Positions 9,501 through 17,509 of a stretch of 38,270 bases of DNA are shown piece after piece. Position 1 is the stretch's first letter; the number at the start of each line of letters is the position of its first letter. Source of the DNA: Candidatus Woesearchaeota archaeon (GTDB lineage Archaea > Nanobdellota > Nanobdellia > Woesearchaeales > JAIPIC01). The stretch spans positions 1 to 38,270 of the forward strand of contig JAIPIC010000014.1 of NCBI GenBank assembly GCA_021734865.1, in the 5' to 3' direction. The notes under the pieces are model-generated. The model did not search any database. It had not been told where the DNA came from and was given only the letters and a program-made list of their open reading frames with translations. Position numbers and translations under genes: made by a program.

Positions 9501-12500
9501 TGGGTCAAGTATTCCTAAACCGTCGGAATTAAATGGTTTGTAACCTTGATCTGTTGCGACTTCACAGTAAAATTTATCACTGGTTGTTATCTCAAGAGTT
9601 ACATTAGGAGATGATGTTGTGAGATTAATAGGAGATGCACTCATTATTAGGTTGATCCGGTCAACATCAATGTCAAAACATTTTGTGTCATTGTTATCAT
9701 AAATATCTGTACAGCTAACACAATATTGATATACTCCATCTCTCACATTCGAAAAAGCATAGTCTTCTGGCTCATTTGGAAAGAAGGTTTCTCCTGAAAA
9801 CAAAGACGATGTGCCTTCAATATCGGGAATCATTTCATCAGAACACACAGCGTATTCATCCACAGTAACATTAATGTAAATATTTGATGTTTCATTTGAA
9901 TATGAATTATTGAGAACTTCATAGGTTACATCGATATCAGGTACCTTGGTGTCAAAATACAATCTGTAACTCTTGATTGTCTCGACATTTGCATTTTCAT
10001 CTTTCGAGAAGAATCTAATATATCTATTGGCTTCCACGTCCGTCAATGGATATTCAATGTTTGGCACAGCAACGGTTCCATTAAGGACATCATAAGAAGG
10101 ACAGCAGTCTTCTGCATCTGAAATGCAGTATTTTGTGGAATTAATCAAATTAGCATCACTAACAGAAAAGGTAAGATTCACACCCTCAGAATTTACGTAA
10201 GAAGGAATTCCGGTCAATGTGCTAATAGGCGGTGACACATCCCTGGTGCATGTAAGAGTAGGACTAGTAGTTCCGCAGTCAGGTGTTCCATCATCATCAG
10301 CATCCTTATAGCATGCGCCTGATATCCATTTGCAGACACCATGATGGCATGAATCAGTACTAAAAGTGAAATTGTCACTGGTCTCACATGATGATCCTGG
10401 TATTTCAAACGGAACAGAGCCAGCTCCAAGGCAGTCAACCTGGTCTGTGTAATCTTCACAGGAATTCTGACCGGTTATACAAGCCAGACAGGATTTCTTG
10501 TCGCTTTGCGAATAACAGTTGCCAAGCTTACCACATACTGAAGCATTACAGTAAACATTCTTAAAAAGCTCGCTTGATCCACATAAAGAGCATTTATCTG
10601 TCCCAGTATAATTCTCCTTATAACAGAATCCACTCCCGTACTCAGCAAAATAGTCAGGTTGCCAATAACATCCATCCTGAGAGGCATAACAATTGTCTGT
10701 TTCACAAGCATCTTCTGATTCATATTCATAACAAGACATACCGGAGTAGCAGTTATAGCACCGATCTACAATAGTTGTCTGGCTTTGGTCCATGTAACAA
10801 AAATCCCTGCCTGTCGGGGAAGAAGCATTCAATTCACATGTATTTTTATCATAATATAATCCTAGATAGGTGTGAGGCTTGTCTGGGCACTCAACAGATG
10901 CTGAGCAGTAAGTCTCATTATTTGCATCAGGCCCAATACATATTGAACCGATACCGTAAGCGAGAGCACAGTCGCCGTTATCAAGCGATACAGGATTATT
11001 GTTATAGTCACATCCTGCTCTGATCCCAAGAGGGGGTGTCAAGTCCTTTGCTGAAGACATACAAAACTCGTCGTCAGAATCCTTTCCAGAACAGATACTG
11101 TTACCTGGTGAGGCAGTTATAGTATTTGATGTATTTGTCTGTGATAATGTGGATTGAACAACGACCTTATATGTATACGAAGAACCCCAGGTGACTTCTG
11201 TGTCTATGTAACTAAAAATCGCATTAGTAAATGTGGACACCAACATACTATCTCTGTATAAATAGAATTGGTAAACATATTCCGGACACTGATGTGTCCA
11301 ATTTAGCACAATGACCTCTTCTCCGATTACATTTGAAGATGTCAATACAGGTGATAATATCATTTGTGCCGAGCAGGTGGCAGTCTGGAGTGTGAAATTT
11401 TTTTCTACGGTCTCACCAGCAGTTAAAGTCACTTGTTCAACAACAGTTATATATCCATCTTTACTAACTTCAACATCGTATGTACCTGGTGTTACCATAT
11501 CAATATAATACAATCCAGATGTCTGCGAGCTTGTGCTTTGAGCAGCATCAAGCTTGATTGTGACACTTCCTAAAGGTGCTCCATTCTCATCAAAAACATA
11601 ACCAGTCATTATAGCAGTTGTTGCACATGCAGATGTGCTTATGAAACGACTAGTCTCATTTGCACAACAGAATCTCTGGTCATTTGCACCCTGTGTTATA
11701 TCATAAAAAGTACCAGCTTCACATTCACAATGTGTCGGATCGGTAGCCCACCCCCAACTTGTGAAATCATTATTCACTATCCTGTCTCCTGGCCAACACT
11801 GTGGCATTGAATGATAATTGTTCATGCAACAGCCCAAATATCCGGTATCACAACTGTAAGCTCCAACAGTCCCTTCGCATTGGAAGTCATAATAATAACA
11901 GTGTCCCCCGTTCTGGGTGCACTGACTTGATCCAGGATCAGGCCCATCCCCTGGATCTGTACCTTGTTGTAAGCTAAAATTTAACGAACTAGTCATTCCA
12001 GCCGACACTGAAACTGTCTTGGTCTGTGCTGAATATCCAACAGAAGAAGCCACCAAAGATGGATCTCCTGGGGCGATTCCCGGCATGATGAAGAATCCAT
12101 TTGTGTCTGTGTGGACGCCATTGGATTGGTTTGTTGACATTGAAACATATGCGCCACTAATAGGTGTGCCCGACGTTGATTTTACATATCCTTCAACAGT
12201 CCCGTTTGTTGCGCCAGGTACTAACGTATAATTTTTATTTAATTCTTGATCAACAGTCAGAACAACACTCTTATCCAATACTGGCTCATAACCCGTAGCA
12301 GTTATCCTCAACCAGATGTTACCAGTATGTACATTCTCTAAGCGATAATTTCCATTGGCATCTGTTGTTGTTGACATGTTCGTGGTCACTACTTCCACTA
12401 TCGCACCTAACAAGGGTTGTTGATTCAAAACATCAACAACATTTCCAAAGATTGTGCCAGTCTTGAGCGCACCACTACAATAATTGCTCGTGCAGTTTTC

Positions 12501-13241
12501 TGGATCGATTCCTGAATAGAATTCTGCAATGAGACCATCTTGATCATAGCATTCGTCCCGGCTAACACCATTAGGATTCTGAAGATCTCCAGGTTCTGGA
12601 TAGCATTGATCAGCGATTCCTCCCTGAAGAGGGTCTCCATTGTAAAGGACGCAACATCCAAGGTCTTCTTGGCATTCTTGATATGCTGAGCAGTCAATCG
12701 GATCTGTCCCAAATCCATTTGGCGGCGGACAGGCAGTCCTGCTTTGAATAAGACAATTTGTAAGGCAGCAACCCTGATAGGTCGGCTGGCATTCAGGAAC
12801 ATTTCCACAAGTCTCACCAACTCTAAGTTGGCCATCGCAGTCCGGAGATTGATCACTACAGCACTGTGCAGAGTCCGTATCTGTGCAAAACCATAATCCA
12901 GTGGAAAGACAACAACCGGAGGATAATAGGTTAGTATAAGCCACACCACTTGCTATGTTTACATCATGATTAATTGGCTTAAGAATTCCAAGGAGTCCAA
13001 CATTAGTAGAGTCAAATCCAGCACTGGCTGTTAAAATTGTATTTGACGCAGAAACTGAAGGAACCCACAACAATAGTGAAACAAGGATAAATACCGTAGA
13101 AATCTGTTTATCGATCCTCTCGCTTTTATTCTCTTTCAAATCAAGATTCCTCGTCCCTCTTTTTAATGTTATATTTTTACTTACTCCTATATAAAGGTTG
13201 TCATCGTCTCCGTCAGTCAAAAAAAGATCAGTTAAATACAT
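6525..13241 (-). CDS. Giant secreted multi-domain surface protein
   Basis: 2238 residues as drawn. A signal peptide-like segment (STVFILVSLLLWVPSVSAS) lies at ~48-66. Order: Cys-rich N-terminal region (~75-260); three carboxypeptidase-regulatory/PEGA-like beta sandwiches with GxVxxxxxxxPLxGAxVxV and TDANGNY-like strands (~267, ~345, ~543); a fibronectin-III-like domain (~620-710); a Cys-rich stretch (~715-1000); and a long run of Ig-like repeats, many ending in DTTxP-type strands, to the C-terminus. There is no C-terminal membrane helix, so it is presumably shed or held by partners. The first ATG overlaps the p30 stop (TAATG). A TTG at 13139, with GAGG upstream and a TATA box at 13187-13197, would give a more normal signal peptide. 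Probable adhesin or envelope protein; substrate unknown. Confidence 0.85.
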   Translation of the reverse strand: MYLTDLFLTDGDDDNLYIGVSKNITLKRGTRNLDLKENKSERIDKQISTVFILVSLLLWVPSVSASNTILTASAGFDSTNVGLLGILKPINHDVNIASGVAYTNLLSSGCCLSTGLWFCTDTDSAQCCSDQSPDCDGQLRVGETCGNVPECQPTYQGCCLTNCLIQSRTACPPPNGFGTDPIDCSAYQECQEDLGCCVLYNGDPLQGGIADQCYPEPGDLQNPNGVSRDECYDQDGLIAEFYSGIDPENCTSNYCSGALKTGTIFGNVVDVLNQQPLLGAIVEVVTTNMSTTTDANGNYRLENVHTGNIWLRITATGYEPVLDKSVVLTVDQELNKNYTLVPGATNGTVEGYVKSTSGTPISGAYVSMSTNQSNGVHTDTNGFFIMPGIAPGDPSLVASSVGYSAQTKTVSVSAGMTSSLNFSLQQGTDPGDGPDPGSSQCTQNGGHCYYYDFQCEGTVGAYSCDTGYLGCCMNNYHSMPQCWPGDRIVNNDFTSWGWATDPTHCECEAGTFYDITQGANDQRFCCANETSRFISTSACATTAIMTGYVFDENGAPLGSVTIKLDAAQSTSSQTSGLYYIDMVTPGTYDVEVSKDGYITVVEQVTLTAGETVEKNFTLQTATCSAQMILSPVLTSSNVIGEEVIVLNWTHQCPEYVYQFYLYRDSMLVSTFTNAIFSYIDTEVTWGSSYTYKVVVQSTLSQTNTSNTITASPGNSICSGKDSDDEFCMSSAKDLTPPLGIRAGCDYNNNPVSLDNGDCALAYGIGSICIGPDANNETYCSASVECPDKPHTYLGLYYDKNTCELNASSPTGRDFCYMDQSQTTIVDRCYNCYSGMSCYEYESEDACETDNCYASQDGCYWQPDYFAEYGSGFCYKENYTGTDKCSLCGSSELFKNVYCNASVCGKLGNCYSQSDKKSCLACITGQNSCEDYTDQVDCLGAGSVPFEIPGSSCETSDNFTFSTDSCHHGVCKWISGACYKDADDDGTPDCGTTSPTLTCTRDVSPPISTLTGIPSYVNSEGVNLTFSVSDANLINSTKYCISDAEDCCPSYDVLNGTVAVPNIEYPLTDVEANRYIRFFSKDENANVETIKSYRLYFDTKVPDIDVTYEVLNNSYSNETSNIYINVTVDEYAVCSDEMIPDIEGTSSLFSGETFFPNEPEDYAFSNVRDGVYQYCVSCTDIYDNNDTKCFDIDVDRINLIMSASPINLTTSSPNVTLEITTSDKFYCEVATDQGYKPFNSDGLGILDPSSGIYMYTYNVTNAASGTYMYNARCKDTQGSFDTVDQAYIYFTVDTLAPSTRAFEYIGAGQYEEMTSGGYYMDPSIRLICVDTEQDFPPGEFGCSNTYYCVGETAAACSGAMVTYDGIFELNTDFDNSMFCYMSTDKGGNSESLKCIDIYVDNDPPSIQVTAPLNGTTFSNPNITVGGIVTDESRISMTITVESVETGRSDYKHPRIQGTAFDADIRLYPGMNRLIFEAEDEYGNTNETILYVSYVMQINFTIQTTDYDSLGLPVVLRGETDVEYYNVDIVSGDPITVNSLIYEVFDTYSGSTPEINLTDYFVLKSGNNQTYRLFVPVSNTAFDQIEGNNSHFIIEAEDDAGNTFDSDFIVKGKYFDIDTFGGYQVELTPQLSDPYYADGPTLRLTGFTSPRQENQLVHTEVQSQNYLTLEQTNKEYNTTSSYADTELSTGEVYADVVAGSTTFQVSENREADFVVGRYVQFPVLTPTYERYKITGAVFNAGDYATTITLDQPIQSSVTALSTVYVYDLKVPTGWFEQNIDLVVGENNVNMFTMDSYGNVGVEKSFEVIYDNYDIEFMSVEPHNESTTNNLRKPITMYLLDRITGVDQSSLVLTVDGSDYTCSSSNMYCTTEGYKVFMTYTPTQDYSEGTHNLKVYAKDKGGDSNQIEWWFEIKSGLVSDPTFSFDNANYVYNRWYTNSSTPKAYIHFLDQPQSVTPTDVRIYNTSIMLSATKINDTSFSIDFPYTGTEDGSYSLEFNANVEINETTEMEGQWFEYFVIDTTAPVLQVTSHPPTKELRIELEGNYLDLNMDETSTITMEGDINNTPFVIVDPSRSFSTVVDLDSGSDGIRNITVFATDFAGNIGTTQTTVTYDTTCSPYSITRIYPTSTGILSLVDEVYVSNIVETDGISIDGSLSELSDIKLYFNNQSSPDKTYTNQIGTSILQLTLLSEGTNVIRISSVDIAGNDECDSYITINRDTTGPTAELEVWPDYTTQAGWSGW
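13187..13197 (-). promoter_or_regulatory. TATA box inside the 5' part of the giant surface gene
   Basis: CCTTTATATAG on the minus strand predicts transcription start near 13166, just upstream of the alternative TTG start at 13139. It could let the surface genes be transcribed separately from the RNase P gene. Confidence 0.45.
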
Positions 13242-13771
13242 TACCTAAAAAAATGTCTAATGAATGCACCTATATCCTTTGGATTTCGTAACTCCGCAGG
13301 ATTGCTGGCAAATGAACCAACACAAAAAAGTAGTTTGTATCTTCTTACATATTCATAATTTTGGATCATCCTTGATAGGATGTTAGATGTCTTTGTATCC
13401 TGCACAAGATTATTGAGGTTAAACACAATAGTAACACCTACCTCTCTACAAACCTTGCAGGTTGCTTCATCCAAGAGAGAAAAATTAGTCTTGAATGTGT
13501 CACGTCCCCAGGTAAGTTCAAGGTTAAAGACATACTTTGCCTTCCGCAAGGCTTTTGTAAAGTCTTTAGGGTTCTGCTTCCCGGACGCATCATAATAATC
13601 CTTTCCAATCGTCCCAAATTTTAGCTCAATATGTTGTGCAAATTCTTGTGTTTCTGTCGCCACTTGCTTCTTATCAGATAATATATGAAGCCGTCCAATT
13701 TGTTTTTTTACTGCTTCTTCGATCAGCTTATCCGACCCAGCATAAATGAAATCCTCAATAATCTTTACCAT
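13241..13771 (-). CDS. rnp3: RNase P protein component 3 (p30/Rpp30-like)
   Basis: 176 residues, shorter than the usual ~210-230. In archaeal RNase P, p30 pairs with Pop5 to activate the catalytic RNA that trims tRNA 5' leaders. The C-terminal half matches the family in layout: a helix plus strand (CKVCREVGVTIVFNLNNLV), a helix (ILSRMIQNYEYVRRYK), a strand ending in a small-residue turn (LLFCVGSFASNP), then AELRNPKDIGAFIRHFF. This last part corresponds to the signature in which a 'PRDL' element follows an S-rich turn. The N-terminal half is divergent. It heads the surface-protein operon, sharing one base (TAATG) with the next gene. No ribosome binding site precedes the ATG and a TATA-like box lies ~28 bases upstream, so the mRNA is probably leaderless. 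Confidence 0.72.
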   Translation of the reverse strand: MVKIIEDFIYAGSDKLIEEAVKKQIGRLHILSDKKQVATETQEFAQHIELKFGTIGKDYYDASGKQNPKDFTKALRKAKYVFNLELTWGRDTFKTNFSLLDEATCKVCREVGVTIVFNLNNLVQDTKTSNILSRMIQNYEYVRRYKLLFCVGSFASNPAELRNPKDIGAFIRHFFR

Positions 13772-13813
13772 ATTTCAGCAGAGGAGGTGTTCATATTTAT
13801 TATTTGCTGAAAT
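13772..13813. promoter_or_regulatory. Inverted repeat flanking the p30 promoter
   Basis: Perfect 9-base arms ATTTCAGCA (13772-13780) and TGCTGAAAT (13805-13813) enclose the AT-rich TATA-like sequence (about 13793-13804). The left arm abuts the start codon, so the repeat covers the whole presumed core promoter. It may be an operator for the p30/surface operon. Confidence 0.45.
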
Positions 13814-13851
13814 TACATTATAATAAACGCTAATAGGCATGGAGAATGTTA

Positions 13852-14757
13852 TCAGATCAAGGGGAAAAGGATCAAGCTGTTATTGTATTGTGCCCTATCT
13901 ACTTCATTGGATCCATATTTAGTGATTGGGCAAGCGACAGCCCAATGATTGTCTTTTTCAACATATCTCTGCCCGTATTTAGTCAATAGTTCTTTCGTGG
14001 AATCTTTGATGCCTGATCCTGGCGTAAAGCTGACAGTACAGCCGCGCTTCAATAATTTTAATGCGCATTCCAGCATCATTTTTTCTGGTCCCGGCAAGAC
14101 AAGCACATCCCCCGATACTCCCACTGGGAGCCCACCAGGCCCGTCATGAGTTTCACAGAATACATAAGCCACATCCTCAATTATTTCGATACCCACATCA
14201 ACATCATAGTCATTCAAATTAACCGTCCACCCGGTCAGATCAACTACTCTTGAGCCAACTAAGGCATTGATTTCAGTTGAATTCATAGGCGTAGTTTTGG
14301 TCAGACGCCGTGTACTTACCCTAAATTTCAGGTTGTTATTGAGTTTACGACCCACAAGCATTGGTTTAATTGTATTCCAAATATCTTCTATCCATGCATC
14401 AATACCATTACTGGTCGGTGATCCCCTAACCAAAAATGCCGGGCTGTAACTGCTCACACCATAAATCTTATTCAATTTTTCAGAATCAAATATCCCATTC
14501 AGAATAATCCTGCCGCGATACCGTTTGGTTACTTCGTCTATCGACCTTGATTCCAAGCAAGCAATGTCAACAATATTTTTCACAAGTTTCTTTTCGAAAA
14601 CCGACCTATTCTTTCCCTTCAGTCCAACTTCATTATATCTAATAAGAATAGAATCAGGTAATCCTAATTCAGCATTTTTTATGGTTTTTGCTGTTGTTGT
14701 TGCCACAATTGGTGACGATTTTTTAGGTATTTTACCTGTTTTTTTTCCGGGTTTCAT
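13852..14757 (-). CDS. ThiI-like THUMP protein with degenerate PP-loop
   Basis: 301 residues from the ATG at 14757 (MKPGKKTGKI). This start was chosen because two TATA boxes lie ~45-60 bases upstream and GGT precedes the ATG. ThiI transfers sulphur to uridine 8 of tRNA. The N-terminal half has the ThiI/THUMP pattern ILIRYNEVGLKGKNRSVFEKKL and a THUMP core. The end of THUMP leads into GGLPVGVSGDVLVL, exactly as in ThiI. The ATP-binding PP-loop should then read SGGxDS, but this protein reads PGPEKM, and it ends early compared with bacterial ThiI (~480). It may bind tRNA without ATP-pyrophosphatase activity, act with a separate enzyme, or be decaying. Sure of family, unsure of activity. Confidence 0.75.
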   Translation of the reverse strand: MKPGKKTGKIPKKSSPIVATTTAKTIKNAELGLPDSILIRYNEVGLKGKNRSVFEKKLVKNIVDIACLESRSIDEVTKRYRGRIILNGIFDSEKLNKIYGVSSYSPAFLVRGSPTSNGIDAWIEDIWNTIKPMLVGRKLNNNLKFRVSTRRLTKTTPMNSTEINALVGSRVVDLTGWTVNLNDYDVDVGIEIIEDVAYVFCETHDGPGGLPVGVSGDVLVLPGPEKMMLECALKLLKRGCTVSFTPGSGIKDSTKELLTKYGQRYVEKDNHWAVACPITKYGSNEVDRAQYNNSLILFPLI

Positions 14758-14800
14758 AAATATACCTTTAAAAACCGGAGTATTTAAATAATTTATGTTG

Positions 14801-14819
14801 TTTATAAAGGGTTTATAAA
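14801..14819. promoter_or_regulatory. Two TATA boxes between the thiI-like gene and TBP
   Basis: TTTATAAA occurs twice (14801-14808 and 14812-14819). The sequence is symmetrical, so each copy can serve either strand. On the minus strand they predict a short leader for the ThiI-like gene. On the plus strand they predict a ~60-base TBP leader that would contain the hairpin at 14864-14885. Confidence 0.55.
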
Positions 14820-14863
14820 GCGGAAACTTAATTGATTCATAAAATCTAAAAAAATGGTTTCCA

Positions 14864-14885
14864 TACAATTTGTATTCAAATTGTA
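14864..14885 (+). promoter_or_regulatory. Perfect inverted repeat in the TBP leader
   Basis: Nine-base arms TACAATTTG (14864-14872) and CAAATTGTA (14877-14885) with a TATT loop lie just before the G-rich ribosome binding site GGGGTGGG (14893-14900). This could be an RNA hairpin controlling translation or a dimer-binding operator. Confidence 0.5.
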
Positions 14886-14903
14886 AGAACGTGGGGTGGG
14901 AAA

Positions 14904-15449
14904 ATGACTAAAATAGTCAAAAAAGAAATTAGAGTTGTAAACATAGTAGTATCGACTTCTTTAGAACATGATATACCATTGGAAAAGATGGCTGCAACTC
15001 TATCCAACACAGAATACAATCCTGAACAGTTTCCAGGGCTTGTTATTAGAATAAAAGAGCCAAAAACCTCTGCTCTTATCTTCAGCTCCGGTAAAGTTGT
15101 ATGTACAGGAGCAAGAAGTATGGACAAAGTCGAAGAGTCCATCGCAAAGATAATTAAAAGTCTGGAAAAAATCGGCATCAAAATCAAGATCAAACCAGAG
15201 ATTAAAATCCAAAACATTGTTGCGTCAGGAACTATTGGTATGGACCTTAATCTCAATACCCTGACAATGAAGCTAGATAACACAGAATACGAGCCAGAGC
15301 AGTTCCCTGGGCTTGTGTATAAGCTAAACGAAGCTAAAGCAACTTTCCTATTATTTAGCAACGGAAAAGTGGTTTGTACAGGCACAAAAAGCGAGAAGGA
15401 AGTTCACGCTGCACTGGACATGCTCATAGAGAACTTAAAAAAGATTTAA
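14904..15449 (+). CDS. tbp: TATA-box binding protein
   Basis: 181 residues, full family length. TBP binds promoter TATA boxes and recruits TFB and RNA polymerase. Two direct repeats make the saddle: the first has NTEYNPEQFPGLVIRI and SGKVVCTGARS, the second NTEYEPEQFPGLVYKL and NGKVVCTGTKS. The first repeat begins after a short basic N-terminus (MTKIVKKEIRVVNIV). There is no long acidic C-terminal tail. GGGGTGGG ends 3 bases before the ATG and supports this start. A perfect hairpin in the leader suggests regulation. The gene is divergent from the ThiI-like gene and 38 bases before MCM. Confidence 0.97.
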   Translation: MTKIVKKEIRVVNIVVSTSLEHDIPLEKMAATLSNTEYNPEQFPGLVIRIKEPKTSALIFSSGKVVCTGARSMDKVEESIAKIIKSLEKIGIKIKIKPEIKIQNIVASGTIGMDLNLNTLTMKLDNTEYEPEQFPGLVYKLNEAKATFLLFSNGKVVCTGTKSEKEVHAALDMLIENLKKI

Positions 15450-15467
15450 TTTGTTTTTTATTTGATT
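15450..15467 (+). promoter_or_regulatory. T-rich element: TBP 3' end and likely MCM promoter
   Basis: The run TTTGTTTTTTATTTG directly after the TBP stop could end transcription. It also supplies an AT-rich TATA-like box ~26 bases before the MCM ATG, implying a leaderless MCM mRNA. No ribosome binding site is visible for MCM. Confidence 0.35.
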
Positions 15468-15487
15468 AGCACTTAGCTAAAGCTATC

Positions 15488-17509
15488 ATGGACGCATCAG
15501 AAGCAATCAGAAGATTCAAGGAGTTCGTTGAAGATAATTATCGAGGTCAGCTCCTTGAAGCTGTCAGGAAAGGAGCAAAGTACTTAGTTGTAGATTTTGG
15601 ACTACTGTCAAAATATGATACTGAACTTGCTGATGATATTTTGGACAATCCAGAAGAGTCATTCAAGGCTTGTGAGATGGCTGTTAAAGACTTTGATCTT
15701 CCAAGTGACATCGAGAATTTCAGGATAAGATTCAGCAATCTTCCAGACAGCCAAAGAATCATGATCCGTACGATCCGAAGCAAGGATATCGGAAGATTAA
15801 TAACAATTGAAGGGATAGTTCGTCAGAAATCTGACGTCCGCCCGAGAGTTACTGCCATGAGATTTGAGTGCCCTGCTTGTGGTAATATTATTTATGTTCT
15901 GCAGCTGGATACACAACAGAGAGAGCCAACAAAATGTGGCTGTGGACGCAAAGGCAAGTTTCGTGTGCTCAGCAAAGAAATGATTGACGCACAGTCAATT
16001 GTTCTCGAAGAGTCACCAGAAGATCTTGAAGGTGGGGAACAGCCTAAACGATTAAAGATCCTGCTCAAAGAAGATCTTGTCAGTCCGATCTCAGATAAAT
16101 CCACAAATCCAGGCAGCAAGATCCTTCTAAACGGTTACATAAAGGAGATACCTATTACACTAAGATCAGGAGGCGTTTCAACTACGTATGATCTTCTTCT
16201 TGAAGGCAACTACCTTACATCTGTACAGGAAGACTATCTTGAAGTGTCCATTTCAGAGGAGGAAATAGAGCAGATAAAAGCGATAGCCGCAGATAAGAAA
16301 GTTTATGAGAAACTTGTAGCCGCTGCTGCACCGGCAATATTTGGATACTCAAAAATCAAGGAAGCTCTATTGATGCAGCTTGTAGGTGGAATGCGAAAAA
16401 AAAGGCAAGATGGTGGTGTCACCCGTGGAGATATGCACGTGCTGCTAATTGGGGACCCGGGAGCGGGTAAGAGCCAACTTCTCAAACGAATATCAAGAAT
16501 TGCGCCAAAAGCTCGTTATGTAAGCGGTAAAGGTGCAAGTGGAGCAGGTCTTACTGCTGCTGTTGTAAAGGATGAATTCCTTGGAGGATGGAGCCTTGAA
16601 GCAGGTGCGCTCGTACTAGCTAACAAAGGATTTTGCATGATTGATGAGTTGGACAAGATGAGCAATGAGGATCGAAGTGCGATGCATGAGGCCCTGGAAG
16701 GGCAGACAGTCACTATATCCAAAGCAAATATTCAAGCAACACTTCGCTGTGAAACCACCGTGCTTGCAGCTGCAAATCCAAAATTCGGGCGATTTGATCC
16801 TTATGAAGTTATTGCAAAACAGATAGATCTTCCTTCAACCCTTATCAATAGGTTTGACTTGATTTTTCCAGTTAGGGACATACCTGATAGAGATAAAGAT
16901 AACAGGCTAGCGACACATATACTCAATCTTCACAAAGATGGAGACGCAGAAGATGAAGAGATCGGACCGAAACTTATTAAGAAGTATGTTGCTTATGCAA
17001 GAAGATTTGCTAAACCACAGCTAACAGATGCTGCTCTGAAAGAAATAAAGGATTTTTATGTTTCAATCAGGAATCAGGAATCAAAAGATGATGCAGGGCT
17101 TAAATCCGTGCCAATATCTGCTCGTCAGCTCGAGGCACTAGTGCGTCTTGCTGAGGCCTCAGCAAAACTTAGGCTGGGCAGAAAAGTGACAAAAAAGGAC
17201 GCACAAAGATCTATATCATTACTGCAGTACTGCCTTCAACAAGTAGGTATGGATCCTGATACCGGAAAAATTGATATAGACAGGATTGCAACAGGAATCA
17301 CTACCACAGAACGTAGTAAGCTTATTGTTGTAAGGGAAGTAATTAACGAGCTTGAGCAATCGCTTGGCAAAACCATACCAATCGAAGATATTGTTAAACA
17401 AGCTCAAGAGAAGGGACTAAGTGAAGACCAGGTTGAAGAAGGTATTGAAAAACTTAAACGAGGGGGGGACATATTTGAACCAAGAAGAGGATTCATCAGT
17501 AAGATCTGA
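15488..17509 (+). CDS. mcm: MCM replicative DNA helicase
   Basis: 673 residues, normal for archaeal MCM. The hexamer unwinds DNA 3'-5' ahead of the fork. Visible parts: N-terminal domain; zinc-binding site CPACG...CGCG (~129-155); AAA+ core with Walker A GDPGAGKSQ (~322-330), Walker B CMIDELDKM (~383-391), an AANPKFGRFDPY sensor-1 region and the arginine-finger motif LINRFDLIF (~453); a helical lid with an ISARQLEALVRLAEASAKLR-type segment; and a C-terminal winged helix ending GDIFEPRRGFISKI. The ATG at 15488 gives the expected N-terminus. The 3' end overlaps the next gene, an OB-fold protein with a related tail, consistent with a joint role in replication. Confidence 0.98.
   Translation: MDASEAIRRFKEFVEDNYRGQLLEAVRKGAKYLVVDFGLLSKYDTELADDILDNPEESFKACEMAVKDFDLPSDIENFRIRFSNLPDSQRIMIRTIRSKDIGRLITIEGIVRQKSDVRPRVTAMRFECPACGNIIYVLQLDTQQREPTKCGCGRKGKFRVLSKEMIDAQSIVLEESPEDLEGGEQPKRLKILLKEDLVSPISDKSTNPGSKILLNGYIKEIPITLRSGGVSTTYDLLLEGNYLTSVQEDYLEVSISEEEIEQIKAIAADKKVYEKLVAAAAPAIFGYSKIKEALLMQLVGGMRKKRQDGGVTRGDMHVLLIGDPGAGKSQLLKRISRIAPKARYVSGKGASGAGLTAAVVKDEFLGGWSLEAGALVLANKGFCMIDELDKMSNEDRSAMHEALEGQTVTISKANIQATLRCETTVLAAANPKFGRFDPYEVIAKQIDLPSTLINRFDLIFPVRDIPDRDKDNRLATHILNLHKDGDAEDEEIGPKLIKKYVAYARRFAKPQLTDAALKEIKDFYVSIRNQESKDDAGLKSVPISARQLEALVRLAEASAKLRLGRKVTKKDAQRSISLLQYCLQQVGMDPDTGKIDIDRIATGITTTERSKLIVVREVINELEQSLGKTIPIEDIVKQAQEKGLSEDQVEEGIEKLKRGGDIFEPRRGFISKI

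Noticed and set aside
12425-12949. 174-codon open frame in another minus-strand frame
   Set aside because: Alternate-frame shadow of the giant surface protein, whose Cys-rich modules are clear in the main frame.
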